From the NCBI RefSeq assembly GCF_014636275.1, contig NZ_BMEB01000010.1, forward strand, positions 1 through 54,885: a stretch of 54,885 nucleotides of DNA. The letters run 5' to 3'. Shown here one piece after another: positions 40,840-49,867 of this stretch (the stretch's first letter is position 1; each line of letters begins with the position of its first letter). The stretch is from Cellulomonas carbonis. Lineage in GTDB: Bacteria; Actinomycetota; Actinomycetes; Actinomycetales; Cellulomonadaceae. The notes beneath the pieces are model-generated. The model ran no database searches, was not told where the DNA came from, and saw only the letters and a program-made list of their open reading frames with translations. The position numbers were made by a program, and so were the translations under genes.

Positions 40840-43800
40840 ATGGCAGCGATCGCACAGCGATATGGTCCGTCTCGACTCGGCCAGGCGGTTCGGCGCCATG
40901 CGAAGGAGAGCCCGGAGCGGCTCGCGGTGACATCCGCCGGAAGATGCCTGACGTACCGTGAGCTATTGGTCCGAGCCACCCGGCTCAGGGCTCGCCTCGG
41001 GGCTGACGGAACTCGATGGATCCTCCACCTGCCCTTGAGTGAGGAACTGGTGGTGGCAGAGGTCGCAGCGCGCCTTGCCGGCGCCGTTCCGATCGTCTTG
41101 GACGTGTCGCTCAGACGTGAGATGGCGATGGATCTCGTCGAGGAGCTGCGAGCCGGTGCCTACATTTCGGCAGAGACCTCGACCGGCCTTGCGGCTCGAG
41201 ACGCCGTGATGGTGGGCCCTGACGACGGCTACGGAGTCTTCACGTCAGGAACGAGCGGGCGGCCCAAGTGCGTCGTCATCAAGGAGTCCGCCCACGCGTC
41301 CCTCTGCGGGTGGCTCCACTGCATCGGCTACGGAATCGGCGGCGCCACCCTAGTCACAGCCAACCCGGCTTTCGACGCCCACGTCATGGAGGTCTGGGCC
41401 ACACTGCTGGCGGGCGGGACTCTCATGCTTTCCGATCCTCATACCCGTGCGGACATGTCCAGGCTTGCCGAGTACGTTCAAGCCGCCGAAGCCACGAGCG
41501 TCTTCGTGCCATCCATCTACCTGGATGAGTTCGCTCTCGCCCTTTCGCGCGTCCGCACCGGTGAGTCGCATCCGCCCCTCGTCGTCGCCGTCGGGGGCGG
41601 TCCACTCCATGCACTGCCCGACGCCCTCAGCGGCGTGCGCTACTGGAACATGTACGGGCCGGCGGAAGCGAACGTGGTCTCGACCGCCGTGGAGGTGTCG
41701 GCCAGCCCCGAGAAGGACTCACGATCCATCGGCACAGCTGTTGCCGGGGCAGTGGTGGTTCTCGTCGACGACGCCGGCGAGGAGGTCGGAGCGGGCGCGC
41801 TCGGTGAGATATGCATCGGTGGGCCGCGAATCGCGTCAGGCTACGTCACGGCTTCGGACTCAGACCGACAGAGCTTCGTGGAACGGTCGGGCGAGACGTG
41901 GTACCGCACTGGGGACCTGGGTAGGCGTGCTGAGAGCGGCGAGCTCCTGTACATCGGTCGCAGGGACCGGCAGGTCAAAGTGGCGGGCTTGCGCGTCGAG
42001 CTGGAAGGCATCGAGGCCGCCGCACGCTGCTTCGACGGCGTAGCAGCTGCGGCGGCGGTCGTCTCCGGAGGAGATGCAGCGTGCGAGGTGGGTTTGCTAC
42101 TCGCCCCTCGTGGGGGCAGACAGATCGCGATCGAGTCCTTTCGCGAGTACTTGCAGGACATCCTGCCGTCGGCGAGCCAACCCAACGTCATCCGGGTCGC
42201 CGCCGGGCTGCCACTCACGCCCCGCGCGAAAGTGGACTACCCGGAGGTGGAGAGGATCGTCTTTGCCTCTCGTTCAGCGACCGCGACAGGCGAACAGGTG
42301 CTGAGGGAAGTGTGGGCGGATCTAGTCGGCCGCCCGGGAGCAACCGCCGGTTTCGTGTCCTCAGGCGGGGACTCGTTGGCCGCACTGAGGTGCCGAGCAG
42401 CCGTGCGACGGGCCGGCTGGAACCTCTCGCTCGCAGCCTTGCTCTCGGACAAGCCGTACACGTTCGTCGAGGCGACGCTCACGGCGCAGGATGCAGCGGC
42501 GCCGACGTCGCGATCGGCTCTCGCCACCCCCCAGCAGCTGAGTGCATACATCGAAGAGCAGCTCGCTCCTGGGACCGCGTATCAGTTCGAGGTCCGGTAC
42601 ACGTTCTCGCCGGTCTTCGATCCCGAACGGTTCGTGAACTCGGTGGCTGTCGTCCTCGCTCAGCACAGCGTCTTCGCGCAGGGTTATCACTACGACGGGT
42701 CAGCCCTTCGCGTGGTTCCGTGGGAAGAGACGAGGTTCGATGCCAGCTTCCAAATGGCGGAGACGCTGGAGTCCGCGGATTCGTGGCTCGACGACGCAGC
42801 GACCGAGCCGTGGGATCGTGAGAGCGGCCCGCTGATCCGGCTGCGACTGGTCTCTCTCCCGGGCGGGCACTGGCGCGTCAGCCAGGCGGAGCATCACTTC
42901 GTCCACGACGGCCTGTCCTTCTCGATCCTGGCGGGACAGGTGTTCCGCCACTACCGGAACGGACTGGTACCGGCGGGTAGCGACTACGCCTCGGCGACGA
43001 TGAGCTACGAACGGCATGATCCGTCTGCCGATCTGACGTACTGGGAGGAGTACCTCCACGACGTGCCTCGGCCTCCAGCAGGACCGACTCCGCTGTCGGA
43101 GGCCGGAAAGGGCCCGCAGGCGGCTCGGAGCCGGTCCTACGCCATGCCGCGCTCGGTCCTCGACGCGGCGCAGGCGCGCTTCAGGGGCTCAACCGCTTTC
43201 GATGTGCTCGCCTGGGCCTTCGCCAAGGCGCTGGCGGCGGCGAGCGGCGAACCGGACGTCGTTCTCGGGACGGCCGTGTCGGGACGGTCCAGCGAAAGCG
43301 AGTCGGTCGTGGGCATGTTCGTGAACACGGCATGTCTCCGTCTGGACACCACCGCGACGGATGAGGAAGGGCTGGCGAGCCTCAGGGTGTCCGTCGCTCA
43401 TGCGGTGATGCGAGGCATCACGCCCTATCGCGACGTGCTCGAGCGGCTGCGTAAGCGGCAGGGGCCCGACGTCGTTCCTTTCCACGCCCTCTTCAGCATG
43501 CATCAAGGCGCCTTTCCTCGTGAGGACTTCGCGGCAGCTGGAGGAGTGGCCGCCAGTTTCGAGTCGAACGGATGGGTGAAGGCGCCGATCGATGTGACGG
43601 TCATCTCCGACGAGGCGTCGACGGACGAGGACTGGGAAGTGCGCTGGGAGTATGCGCGGGACATGTTCGACGACGCGCAGATGGACTCTCTCTGGCTCGC
43701 TTTCCAGGGGGCCCTTCACGACCTGGGGGAAACCTCGATGAAACCGCCCGGTTTGGCCAGCGCGATCGAGGGCCCTGCACTGGAGGTGGAGACCATTGAG

Positions 43801-45363
43801 GAGATCACCGCGCGCCTCGTCGCGCGACAGGACACGGATACAGCGGTGTCGAGCGAGGGCACCGTCGTCTCCTGGCGGCAACTGGGAAGAATCATGCGTC
43901 GCGACGAGCCCAGCCCTTGTGCCTTGTCGTTCCGCGAGCGATCCGCCGAGCATGTGGTGGAGGTCCTGCGACGTCTCCACCAGCGACGCCCGACCGCGCC
44001 CTACAGCGAAGAGTCGCCCCATCCAACGTCGAGTGCCTTGTCGGAGGACCGTGATGTCGCGTACGCGGTGAGGACGTCTGGCTCGTCGAGCACCTCGAAG
44101 GTCGTACTCGTGGATCGCAAGAGCCTCGCCAATCATGTGGCGGGTTTCGTTCAGGCATCCGGCCTCCACTCGGGTGATGTGTTCATGACACTCTCGTCCT
44201 TTGCCTTCGACGCCTTCTGGGAGGAGACAGTGAGCCCCCTCGCGGCGGGGGCCCGGCTCGTGGTGGGTGATGCGCATCAAGGAATGGCGGCACTCATGGA
44301 TCTGGCACGACGCGAATCCGTGACCGTCATCGGCATGACGACGGCTCTCTTCCACCTGCTCGTAGACCACCTGGAGGAGTGCAGAGAAGCGCCGCCGCCA
44401 AGTTTGAGACTCATCATCATCGGAGGCGAGGCGTACCGTCCTTCGCGTCTCGATCTCATCAGCCGACTCGCTCCCCGCGTGGCGGTGATGAACAGCTATG
44501 GCCCGGCAGAAGCGACCATCGCTCCCGTGTCCTGCTACGTGGTGCACAGCGGTCGAACCGTCTTTCCCGGCCATCGGAACGTTATCGGGCGGCCGCTCCC
44601 AAATGTGACCGCCTATGTCGTCGGCGACAACGGCGTCGTCGAGCGTGGCGAGATAGGCGAGTTGTGGTTGTCTGGGGCAGCGGTGGCCCGCGGATACGGC
44701 GGTAGTAACGACGGAGCCCCCAGCCGCTTCATGGACAACCCGTTCGGGTCCGGCCGCGTGTACCGGACGGGAGACATGGTGCGCATGTCTCGAGATGGCA
44801 ATCTCGACTATCTCGGCAGGCAGGACAGGCAAGTCAAAGTGCGGGGCTTCCGCGTCGATCTGAGCGAGATCGAGGACGTGCTCCTGAGGCACCCGGACGT
44901 TCGCGACTGTGTGGCCGTTCTCACGGAACGGGCGCGTGAAAGCGAGGTCGAGGCTTATGTCAAGACGTCTCTGGACGTCACGGCTCTCGCCCGGTGGGTG
45001 AAGCACCGGCTCCCGCCTGCCTCGGTGCCGCGTCTCGTCCGTGTCGAGAAGCTGCCGCTCACGGAGAACGGGAAGATCGATCAGAGGCTGCTCCCGCAGC
45101 AACATCGCGACGTTCCGGGCACTCCACCTGGGTCGTCCAACCTGCGGGCCGGCTTGGAAGCGGCGCTGGCAGCCACGTGGCGTGATGTCCTGGAGGTGGA
45201 CGCTGTAGGTCCGCACGACAACTTCTTGGAGCTTGGCGGGCATTCGCTGAGCGCCCTCCGCCTGCAAGCGACGGTGGCGAACAGGATGGGCCTGCACATT
45301 CCTCTCTCGGCCATTCTCTCCAACTCTTCCCTCAGGCGGCTCGTCGAGGACCTGCAGATGTAG
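40840..45363 (+). CDS. NRPS, A-T-C-A-T without thioesterase
   Basis: A 1507-residue synthetase, ATG 40840 behind GGGGGAGG. A1 has FTSGTSGRPKCVVIKE near 135 and YGPAEANVV; my code D-A-M-F-A-G-M-V-V-K matches no substrate I know, so piperazate is possible. T1 has GGDSLAAL near 508. C has EHHFVHDGLS near 685, intact. A2 has an odd A3, RTSGSSSTSKVVLVDR near 1080, in place of SGTTGxPKG; its other motifs (AFDAFWEETV, YGPAEATIA, YRTGDMVRM, LTENGKID) are sound. Its code D-A-E-G-I-G-S-I-A-K resembles lysine (DAESIGSVAK) or ornithine. T2 has GGHSLSAL near 1465. No TE, R or terminal C follows. Confidence 0.93.
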   Translation: MAAIAQRYGPSRLGQAVRRHAKESPERLAVTSAGRCLTYRELLVRATRLRARLGADGTRWILHLPLSEELVVAEVAARLAGAVPIVLDVSLRREMAMDLVEELRAGAYISAETSTGLAARDAVMVGPDDGYGVFTSGTSGRPKCVVIKESAHASLCGWLHCIGYGIGGATLVTANPAFDAHVMEVWATLLAGGTLMLSDPHTRADMSRLAEYVQAAEATSVFVPSIYLDEFALALSRVRTGESHPPLVVAVGGGPLHALPDALSGVRYWNMYGPAEANVVSTAVEVSASPEKDSRSIGTAVAGAVVVLVDDAGEEVGAGALGEICIGGPRIASGYVTASDSDRQSFVERSGETWYRTGDLGRRAESGELLYIGRRDRQVKVAGLRVELEGIEAAARCFDGVAAAAAVVSGGDAACEVGLLLAPRGGRQIAIESFREYLQDILPSASQPNVIRVAAGLPLTPRAKVDYPEVERIVFASRSATATGEQVLREVWADLVGRPGATAGFVSSGGDSLAALRCRAAVRRAGWNLSLAALLSDKPYTFVEATLTAQDAAAPTSRSALATPQQLSAYIEEQLAPGTAYQFEVRYTFSPVFDPERFVNSVAVVLAQHSVFAQGYHYDGSALRVVPWEETRFDASFQMAETLESADSWLDDAATEPWDRESGPLIRLRLVSLPGGHWRVSQAEHHFVHDGLSFSILAGQVFRHYRNGLVPAGSDYASATMSYERHDPSADLTYWEEYLHDVPRPPAGPTPLSEAGKGPQAARSRSYAMPRSVLDAAQARFRGSTAFDVLAWAFAKALAAASGEPDVVLGTAVSGRSSESESVVGMFVNTACLRLDTTATDEEGLASLRVSVAHAVMRGITPYRDVLERLRKRQGPDVVPFHALFSMHQGAFPREDFAAAGGVAASFESNGWVKAPIDVTVISDEASTDEDWEVRWEYARDMFDDAQMDSLWLAFQGALHDLGETSMKPPGLASAIEGPALEVETIEEITARLVARQDTDTAVSSEGTVVSWRQLGRIMRRDEPSPCALSFRERSAEHVVEVLRRLHQRRPTAPYSEESPHPTSSALSEDRDVAYAVRTSGSSSTSKVVLVDRKSLANHVAGFVQASGLHSGDVFMTLSSFAFDAFWEETVSPLAAGARLVVGDAHQGMAALMDLARRESVTVIGMTTALFHLLVDHLEECREAPPPSLRLIIIGGEAYRPSRLDLISRLAPRVAVMNSYGPAEATIAPVSCYVVHSGRTVFPGHRNVIGRPLPNVTAYVVGDNGVVERGEIGELWLSGAAVARGYGGSNDGAPSRFMDNPFGSGRVYRTGDMVRMSRDGNLDYLGRQDRQVKVRGFRVDLSEIEDVLLRHPDVRDCVAVLTERARESEVEAYVKTSLDVTALARWVKHRLPPASVPRLVRVEKLPLTENGKIDQRLLPQQHRDVPGTPPGSSNLRAGLEAALAATWRDVLEVDAVGPHDNFLELGGHSLSALRLQATVANRMGLHIPLSAILSNSSLRRLVEDLQM

Positions 45364-45831
45364 GCGGGTTCGGACGGCCGCGTCAGGGGCACGTCGATAA
45401 CCCGGGAACTCCCGAGGCATTCCAGGGCGGGGACGGAGCATGCCGGGGGAGATGTCGAACGGGAGCTGAGCACGCGCCGGCACTCTGGAGGGAGAAGAGC
45501 GCCCCCATGTACTGAGCGATCCCGACCGAGTTCGGAATGACTACGAGATGGTCTATCGGTGGCGACCGGCTGCTATGCGCTGCCGAGGGGCGCAACTGGG
45601 GATGTGTCAGTCAGACGTCGGCGACGGATATCGGCCGGCGCGATCGCGCACGGATAGAGGACTTATGTTCAGATCGCGACGGGCTGGTCGCGAGTGTGGG
45701 AGCGTCGCTCGCAGGGGGGCCGCGTCCTGACGCGTTGCCCATCAAGGGGGCGTCGGGCAAGTCAGTCGCGACCGGCTGGCTCGCGCTCTGCAGTCGAAGC
45801 ACAGCCCGCAGCCCCCGTCCGTCGAGATTGG
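45364..45831. other. Intergenic region at the right border of the biosynthetic cluster
   Basis: These 468 bp follow the last NRPS gene. Short frames on both strands lack ribosome binding sites and domains. I see no clear terminator hairpin, integrase scar or repeat. It marks the change from the plus-strand biosynthetic operon to minus-strand plasmid genes. Confidence 0.4.
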
Positions 45832-46134
45832 CTAGAAAGCCTCGAACGGCTTCCACTCAGCCTCAGCGGCACTGACCTGCTCTGCAAACGCCGCCTCACC
45901 CTGCGCGTGGCGACGCACGACGACCGCGAGGCTTTGGCCGGACGGGTGGTGCTCCACAGAGTGCACTGGCTCCAAATCCACTGGGCCGCCGAGCGGCAGG
46001 CCGAAGGCCGTGAGTGCGATCTTCTCTCCGACTCTCGGTGCAGCTTCGAGCCGCACCCCCTCGCGGGACAGTGATCCGAGGTACTGGTCCTTCGAGTCGT
46101 ACACATCGACCCTCACCGTCACGACCACACTCAT
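45832..46134 (-). CDS. Hypothetical protein
   Basis: A 100-residue soluble protein starting MSVVVTVRVDVYDSKDQYLG and ending AAEAEWKPFEAF. Beta-strand-rich (VGEKIALTAFGLPLGGPVDL, then LAVVVRRHAQ). I do not recognise a family. GAGGG lies eight bases before the ATG at 46134. An in-frame upstream ATG at 46185 would add 17 residues but lacks a good site. It stands alone with its own upstream gap. Confidence 0.55.
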   Translation of the reverse strand: MSVVVTVRVDVYDSKDQYLGSLSREGVRLEAAPRVGEKIALTAFGLPLGGPVDLEPVHSVEHHPSGQSLAVVVRRHAQGEAAFAEQVSAAEAEWKPFEAF

Positions 46135-46312
46135 TTGCGCACCCTCTTCTTCCACGTCGTCTTGCAGACTTGAGGATCGTTCCACGGTTGACCGCCCACC
46201 GTGGACACGCCATACCCCCCCGGGGTATCCAACCAGGCGACAGCGGTGAGGTGCCGTCGGAGTTCCGATAACTTACGTTATGTCGGACGTCGCCCGGCCA
46301 GATCTGCGTTTG

Positions 46313-46744
46313 TCAGCGCTGCGTTCGCCACCCCGGCTCACCGATGTCTAGTAGCGCCCTTCCGAGCGCGGCCGCGGTCTCCCGGCTCATCATCACCGCT
46401 GGCACTTCGTCGCGACCCGCCGTCAGCTTCAGCACCACCGGGGCGGGCCCAACTGCGCTGTCGATGTCGCCCACCTGAACGTTGAACCGATAGTCGTCCA
46501 CGGGAGTTGGCCCCGCCGTGAGACGGTCAGGCCCCACAAGGAAGACGCGCTCGGCGCTGTCCCACCGCCACGGAGTCCCACCGTCCACCTGCGCCTTGTG
46601 TGCGCCGCACAGCAGCGTCTCCGTGCGGCCCGTCGCCCGCGTCGCCAGGGCGGCCACCCACTCAGCAGCGGCACTGCACCGCAGCACTGCACACGGTGGC
46701 GCGCCACCACCCCGGATTGGCCCTTCGAACGTAATCGTCGTCAT
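46313..46744 (-). CDS. Hypothetical protein with cysteine pair
   Basis: A 143-residue protein starting MTTITFEGPIRGGGAPPCAV. Cysteines at CAVLRC and LLCGAH could form a small zinc site. The remainder (PVVLKLTAGRDEVPAVMMSR, then ALGRALLDIGEPGW) is unassigned. Codon structure favours this frame over the overlapping ones on the same strand. No conserved neighbour supports a function. Confidence 0.5.
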   Translation of the reverse strand: MTTITFEGPIRGGGAPPCAVLRCSAAAEWVAALATRATGRTETLLCGAHKAQVDGGTPWRWDSAERVFLVGPDRLTAGPTPVDDYRFNVQVGDIDSAVGPAPVVLKLTAGRDEVPAVMMSRETAAALGRALLDIGEPGWRTQR

Positions 46745-46920
46745 GCCACCATCGTGCCCCCTACCTCGTCCAATCAGAGGGAACTTCGCGAAGGTCGGCT
46801 CTGGGGACGGCCTGGCCCGAGACGCCCCGCAGAGCGCCGCGACGTACTAGCGACCCGAGCGAGATGTCGGCGCTGGCATCCGTGTTCAGCAGTTACCGGC
46901 TCGGAGAGTCGTGACCGGAT

Positions 46921-47538
46921 TCACTCGATCTTCTTCACAAGCGTGCGGAGTTCAGTGACGACGTGCTTCAGCTGGTCGACGGTGGCCTGTGCGGGGCCGG
47001 CCGTCGCGTCGGTGTAGCGGAGGTCTTCAAGACGGAAGGCGAAGGAGTCCGCGAGCGGCGTGCCGTCGGCCGCCGTGCCAGTGAGCGTCATCGTGAAGGT
47101 GTCGATACCTTGCTGAGCCTCGAGCAGCTCCGGACCGAGCCCGATCGTCCATGACAGCACGCGGCCAGGCGGCAGCGCCGTGATGCCGGCGGCGGCGTCG
47201 TCCTGCGCCCTATCGCAGTTGAAGGCCTTGGCGGGTGCACGCAGCCGGGGCTCGATGACGACGCGCACGTCCCGCGCGACGGTGGGGCCACTATTCCCAA
47301 CGACGAGAAGCATCATCGGCAGGCGATGCTCGTCGGGACGTACGTCCGCCCACAGCAACGGGAGGCGAGCCTCTTGAGCGACCTGCCGCTGCAGCTCAGT
47401 CTGTGCAGACGCGGCGGCGGCCGCCTGCCGGGTGAAGCGAAGCGATACCCAAGCTGGCACGGTCGCGACGATGGCGACAACGACCGCGACGATGGCGACA
47501 ACGACGGCCGCCAGGGTGATCCAGTCCCCTGGTGTCAT
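46921..47538 (-). CDS. Single-pass membrane protein paired with an ATPase
   Basis: A 205-residue protein with one N-terminal transmembrane helix (WITLAAVVVAIVAVVVAIVA), a short coiled coil (AAAASAQTELQRQVAQEARL) and a cytoplasmic or external beta domain (MLLVVGNSGPTVARDVRVVI). That last stretch resembles the immunoglobulin-like fold of many small membrane proteins in accessory islands. The C-terminal helix (TVDQLKHVVTELRTLVKKIE) may oligomerise. The ATG at 47538 overlaps the ATPase stop as ATGA, implying joint function; a two-gene defence or stress module is possible but unproven. Confidence 0.65.
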   Translation of the reverse strand: MTPGDWITLAAVVVAIVAVVVAIVATVPAWVSLRFTRQAAAAASAQTELQRQVAQEARLPLLWADVRPDEHRLPMMLLVVGNSGPTVARDVRVVIEPRLRAPAKAFNCDRAQDDAAAGITALPPGRVLSWTIGLGPELLEAQQGIDTFTMTLTGTAADGTPLADSFAFRLEDLRYTDATAGPAQATVDQLKHVVTELRTLVKKIE

Positions 47539-48719
47539 GCGCGGTCCAGGTCGTCGCGGTGACGGTCGACGAACGCCGCCATACCGGGAACGGTGTAGGC
47601 CACCTGCCCGTGCTCGGGCGAGTAGATCAGGCCCTTGGCCATCAGGTTGGCCCGGTACGGCCCGAGGCTGGTGATCTTCAGCCCGACTCGTCGGGCCACG
47701 TCGGAGGTCTGCGACGGTGCATCGTGGTCCTGGGCCATGGCGAGCAGGACACGGCGCTCGGCTGGTGTGGCACGTTCCCAGCGTGAGCGGAAGAACGCCG
47801 CGTCGAGGTGCTCCAGACCGAACTGCACCGCGGCCGCGGCATCGTCGGCGGTGAAGGTCTTGGCGGGGGCGAGGTTCCAGATCGCCTGGCCGTACTCCTG
47901 CAGGAAGTAAGGGTACCCGCCAGCCGCCTCGAGGATGGTGTCCAGCCCGTCGGCAGCGAACCCAGCGCCGAGCCGTTCGGCTGGCTCGACGAGCGCGCGG
48001 GCTGCTTCACCTGGTGGCAGCTGCCCGATGGGGCGGTAGTTGAAGAGCCGTTCGGCGTAGGAGCGGGTCTCGGTCAGGACGCGCGGCAGGTTCGGCAAGC
48101 CAGCACCGATCACGTAGAACGGCCATCCCCGCTGCCCGGCGAGGTGCTGAGCGGCGATCAGCGCCCCCATGGTGATCTGGTCGAGGTCCTGCATCTCGTC
48201 GATGAACAGGCCGAACGCGCGGCCATCCTCGGCTAGGGCGAGGGAGACGTCTTCGACGAGCTCGAGCAGGTCGACCTCCGGGTCACCGGAGTCAGCCCTG
48301 CCGTTGGCCAGGTCCACCCCCAGGGAGATCCCTGTCGCACCGATCGTGGCGTTGAAAGCGCTGATCGTCTCCAGCGCCTGCCGCATGCGCGCGCCGACGG
48401 AGCGTCGGGTCAGCTTGCGCGCCGCGGCGACGAGGTCGCGCGCTAGTGCCCGGCGCACCGCTGCTGCGCCGGCTTCGTCGCGGCGGGCTTCCAGGCGCAC
48501 GGTCAGCCACTCGAAGCGGTCGGCGTGAGCATGCATCTCGTTCAGCAGGACCGTCTTACCGACACCGCGCAAGCCGGTCAGGACGATGCCGCGATCGGAC
48601 AGACGGTTGCGGGTGCGAGCGACCAGGGTGTCGAAGGCCTCCAACTCCCCCGTCCTACCCACCAGCTCGGGTGGTCGCCGCCCGGAGCCCGGACTGTACG
48701 GGTTCAGCGATGGGTCCAT
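47535..48719 (-). CDS. AAA-type ATPase with C-terminal winged helix
   Basis: A 394-residue STAND/ORC-like ATPase. LVGRTGELEAFDTLV precedes Walker A VLTGLRGVGKTVLLNEM (residues 46-62). Walker B is AFGLFIDEMQDLDQI near 170. WPFYVIGAGLPNLPRVL is sensor 1. GGYPYFLQEYGQAIWNL is the conserved motif of this group. The C-terminus (AERRVLLAMAQ...SDVARRVGLK) is a winged helix. Such proteins are common on plasmids and ICEs; the role is not established. It forms an overlapping pair with the membrane protein at 46921. Confidence 0.85.
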   Translation of the reverse strand: MDPSLNPYSPGSGRRPPELVGRTGELEAFDTLVARTRNRLSDRGIVLTGLRGVGKTVLLNEMHAHADRFEWLTVRLEARRDEAGAAAVRRALARDLVAAARKLTRRSVGARMRQALETISAFNATIGATGISLGVDLANGRADSGDPEVDLLELVEDVSLALAEDGRAFGLFIDEMQDLDQITMGALIAAQHLAGQRGWPFYVIGAGLPNLPRVLTETRSYAERLFNYRPIGQLPPGEAARALVEPAERLGAGFAADGLDTILEAAGGYPYFLQEYGQAIWNLAPAKTFTADDAAAAVQFGLEHLDAAFFRSRWERATPAERRVLLAMAQDHDAPSQTSDVARRVGLKITSLGPYRANLMAKGLIYSPEHGQVAYTVPGMAAFVDRHRDDLDRA

Positions 48720-48795
48720 CTACCGCACTCTAGTTGACTATTGGGATTATCCGAATACACCACTAGACGTTTGTAGAACGGCCCTGCGGTGAGTC

Positions 48796-49851
48796 TCACC
48801 CGTCCAGGCCGGTGCGCTGGACCTGCGCGCCCCGGGTGCGCGAGCTGCGCCGCGCCTTGGGCGCGCGGCCGGTTGGACTCTTGGTCGCCTCGGTGGCGGG
48901 TCTGGCCTGGCTGACGTCGGCGCGCATCATCGTCGCGACCTGCTCCGGCGGCACGCCTTGGGCTTTCATCTCCTGTGCGGTGATCCCCCGGCGCTCGGCA
49001 GAGTCATACAAGGGCTCCGCGGCCACTCGAGCAGCCCGCGCAGAGCGGTGGTGGTCCTCGAGGTCGCGGAGCGCCGCGGCCCGCTCGTCGGGGTCCGGTT
49101 CGTGGTCGGCCGTGGCGCGGGCCTGTTCGGCCGCAGCGTCCTCTCGGTCGGCCAACTGCATCAGCTGGTGCGCCTCCGCGCTCTCCTCGGCTGCGCGGGT
49201 GTGCTCGGCGTCAGCGTGCGGGCGGGCGACCTCTGCTGCGGCGAGCCGTGATCGCCAGGCCTCGATGAGGGCTCGTTCGCCGCTGCGCATCCCGGAGAGG
49301 GTGTCCGCACCGCGGTACTGGGACTCCCACTGCTCGAGCCACTGCGGGTCGTGCTGAGCGAACCACTCACGCGCCTGACGCAGCTCGTCCGCGGTTCCGG
49401 CGTGCGCTGGCGACGGCGCGTCGCCGCGCCACGTGAGGTCAGCGCGTTCCACGGCGGCCCGCACGGCGGCCGGGACCCCGTGGGCATCGTCGACGTCGAC
49501 GCCGAAGCGGGTGCGGACCTCGTCGCGGATGCGCTGCTCAGCGCGGACCGCTTCGGGGTCCTCACCGGACCACGCGCGGGCGACCTGGTGGGCGTGGCTG
49601 ATCTGGTCCGGGGTGGCCTGGTCCCACCACTGCGCCCGGTACACCTCGGCGAGTTCCAGGCGCGCGGCGCTCCGCTCGGCGGCCAGCCGTGAAGCCAGCT
49701 CCCGGGCCTGCTGCTCGCTGAGGGCCTGCGCCCGGCGCAGCGACTCCTCCCGCGCCCGGGCGATCCGCTCACCGATCTGGCCGGCGGCGGTGACCAGCAC
49801 GCGCAGCTGGCCCTCGAACGCCTCCTCGATCCCGTCGCTGTCCTCAGCCAT
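48796..49851 (-). CDS. Coiled-coil accessory protein of the mobilisation operon
   Basis: A 351-residue, strongly charged, helical protein. Long Ala/Glu/Arg-rich stretches (RIARAREESLRRAQALSEQQ; ADREDAAAEQARATADHEPD) indicate coiled coils. The C-terminus is basic (GRAPKARRSSRTRGAQVQRT) and could bind DNA. Starts ATG 49851 behind GGGGG and begins 17 bp after the relaxase stop, in the same operon. It resembles the relaxase-associated proteins found behind MobA-type genes in actinobacteria, but I know no specific activity. Confidence 0.7.
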   Translation of the reverse strand: MAEDSDGIEEAFEGQLRVLVTAAGQIGERIARAREESLRRAQALSEQQARELASRLAAERSAARLELAEVYRAQWWDQATPDQISHAHQVARAWSGEDPEAVRAEQRIRDEVRTRFGVDVDDAHGVPAAVRAAVERADLTWRGDAPSPAHAGTADELRQAREWFAQHDPQWLEQWESQYRGADTLSGMRSGERALIEAWRSRLAAAEVARPHADAEHTRAAEESAEAHQLMQLADREDAAAEQARATADHEPDPDERAAALRDLEDHHRSARAARVAAEPLYDSAERRGITAQEMKAQGVPPEQVATMMRADVSQARPATEATKSPTGRAPKARRSSRTRGAQVQRTGLDG

Positions 49852-49867
49852 GGTGGTCCCCCTTCTC

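Noticed and set aside
47460..47512. Direct repeats of CGACGATGGCGACAACGAC
   Set aside because: They encode the repetitive Val/Ala/Ile transmembrane helix of the protein at 46921; coding low complexity rather than iterons.
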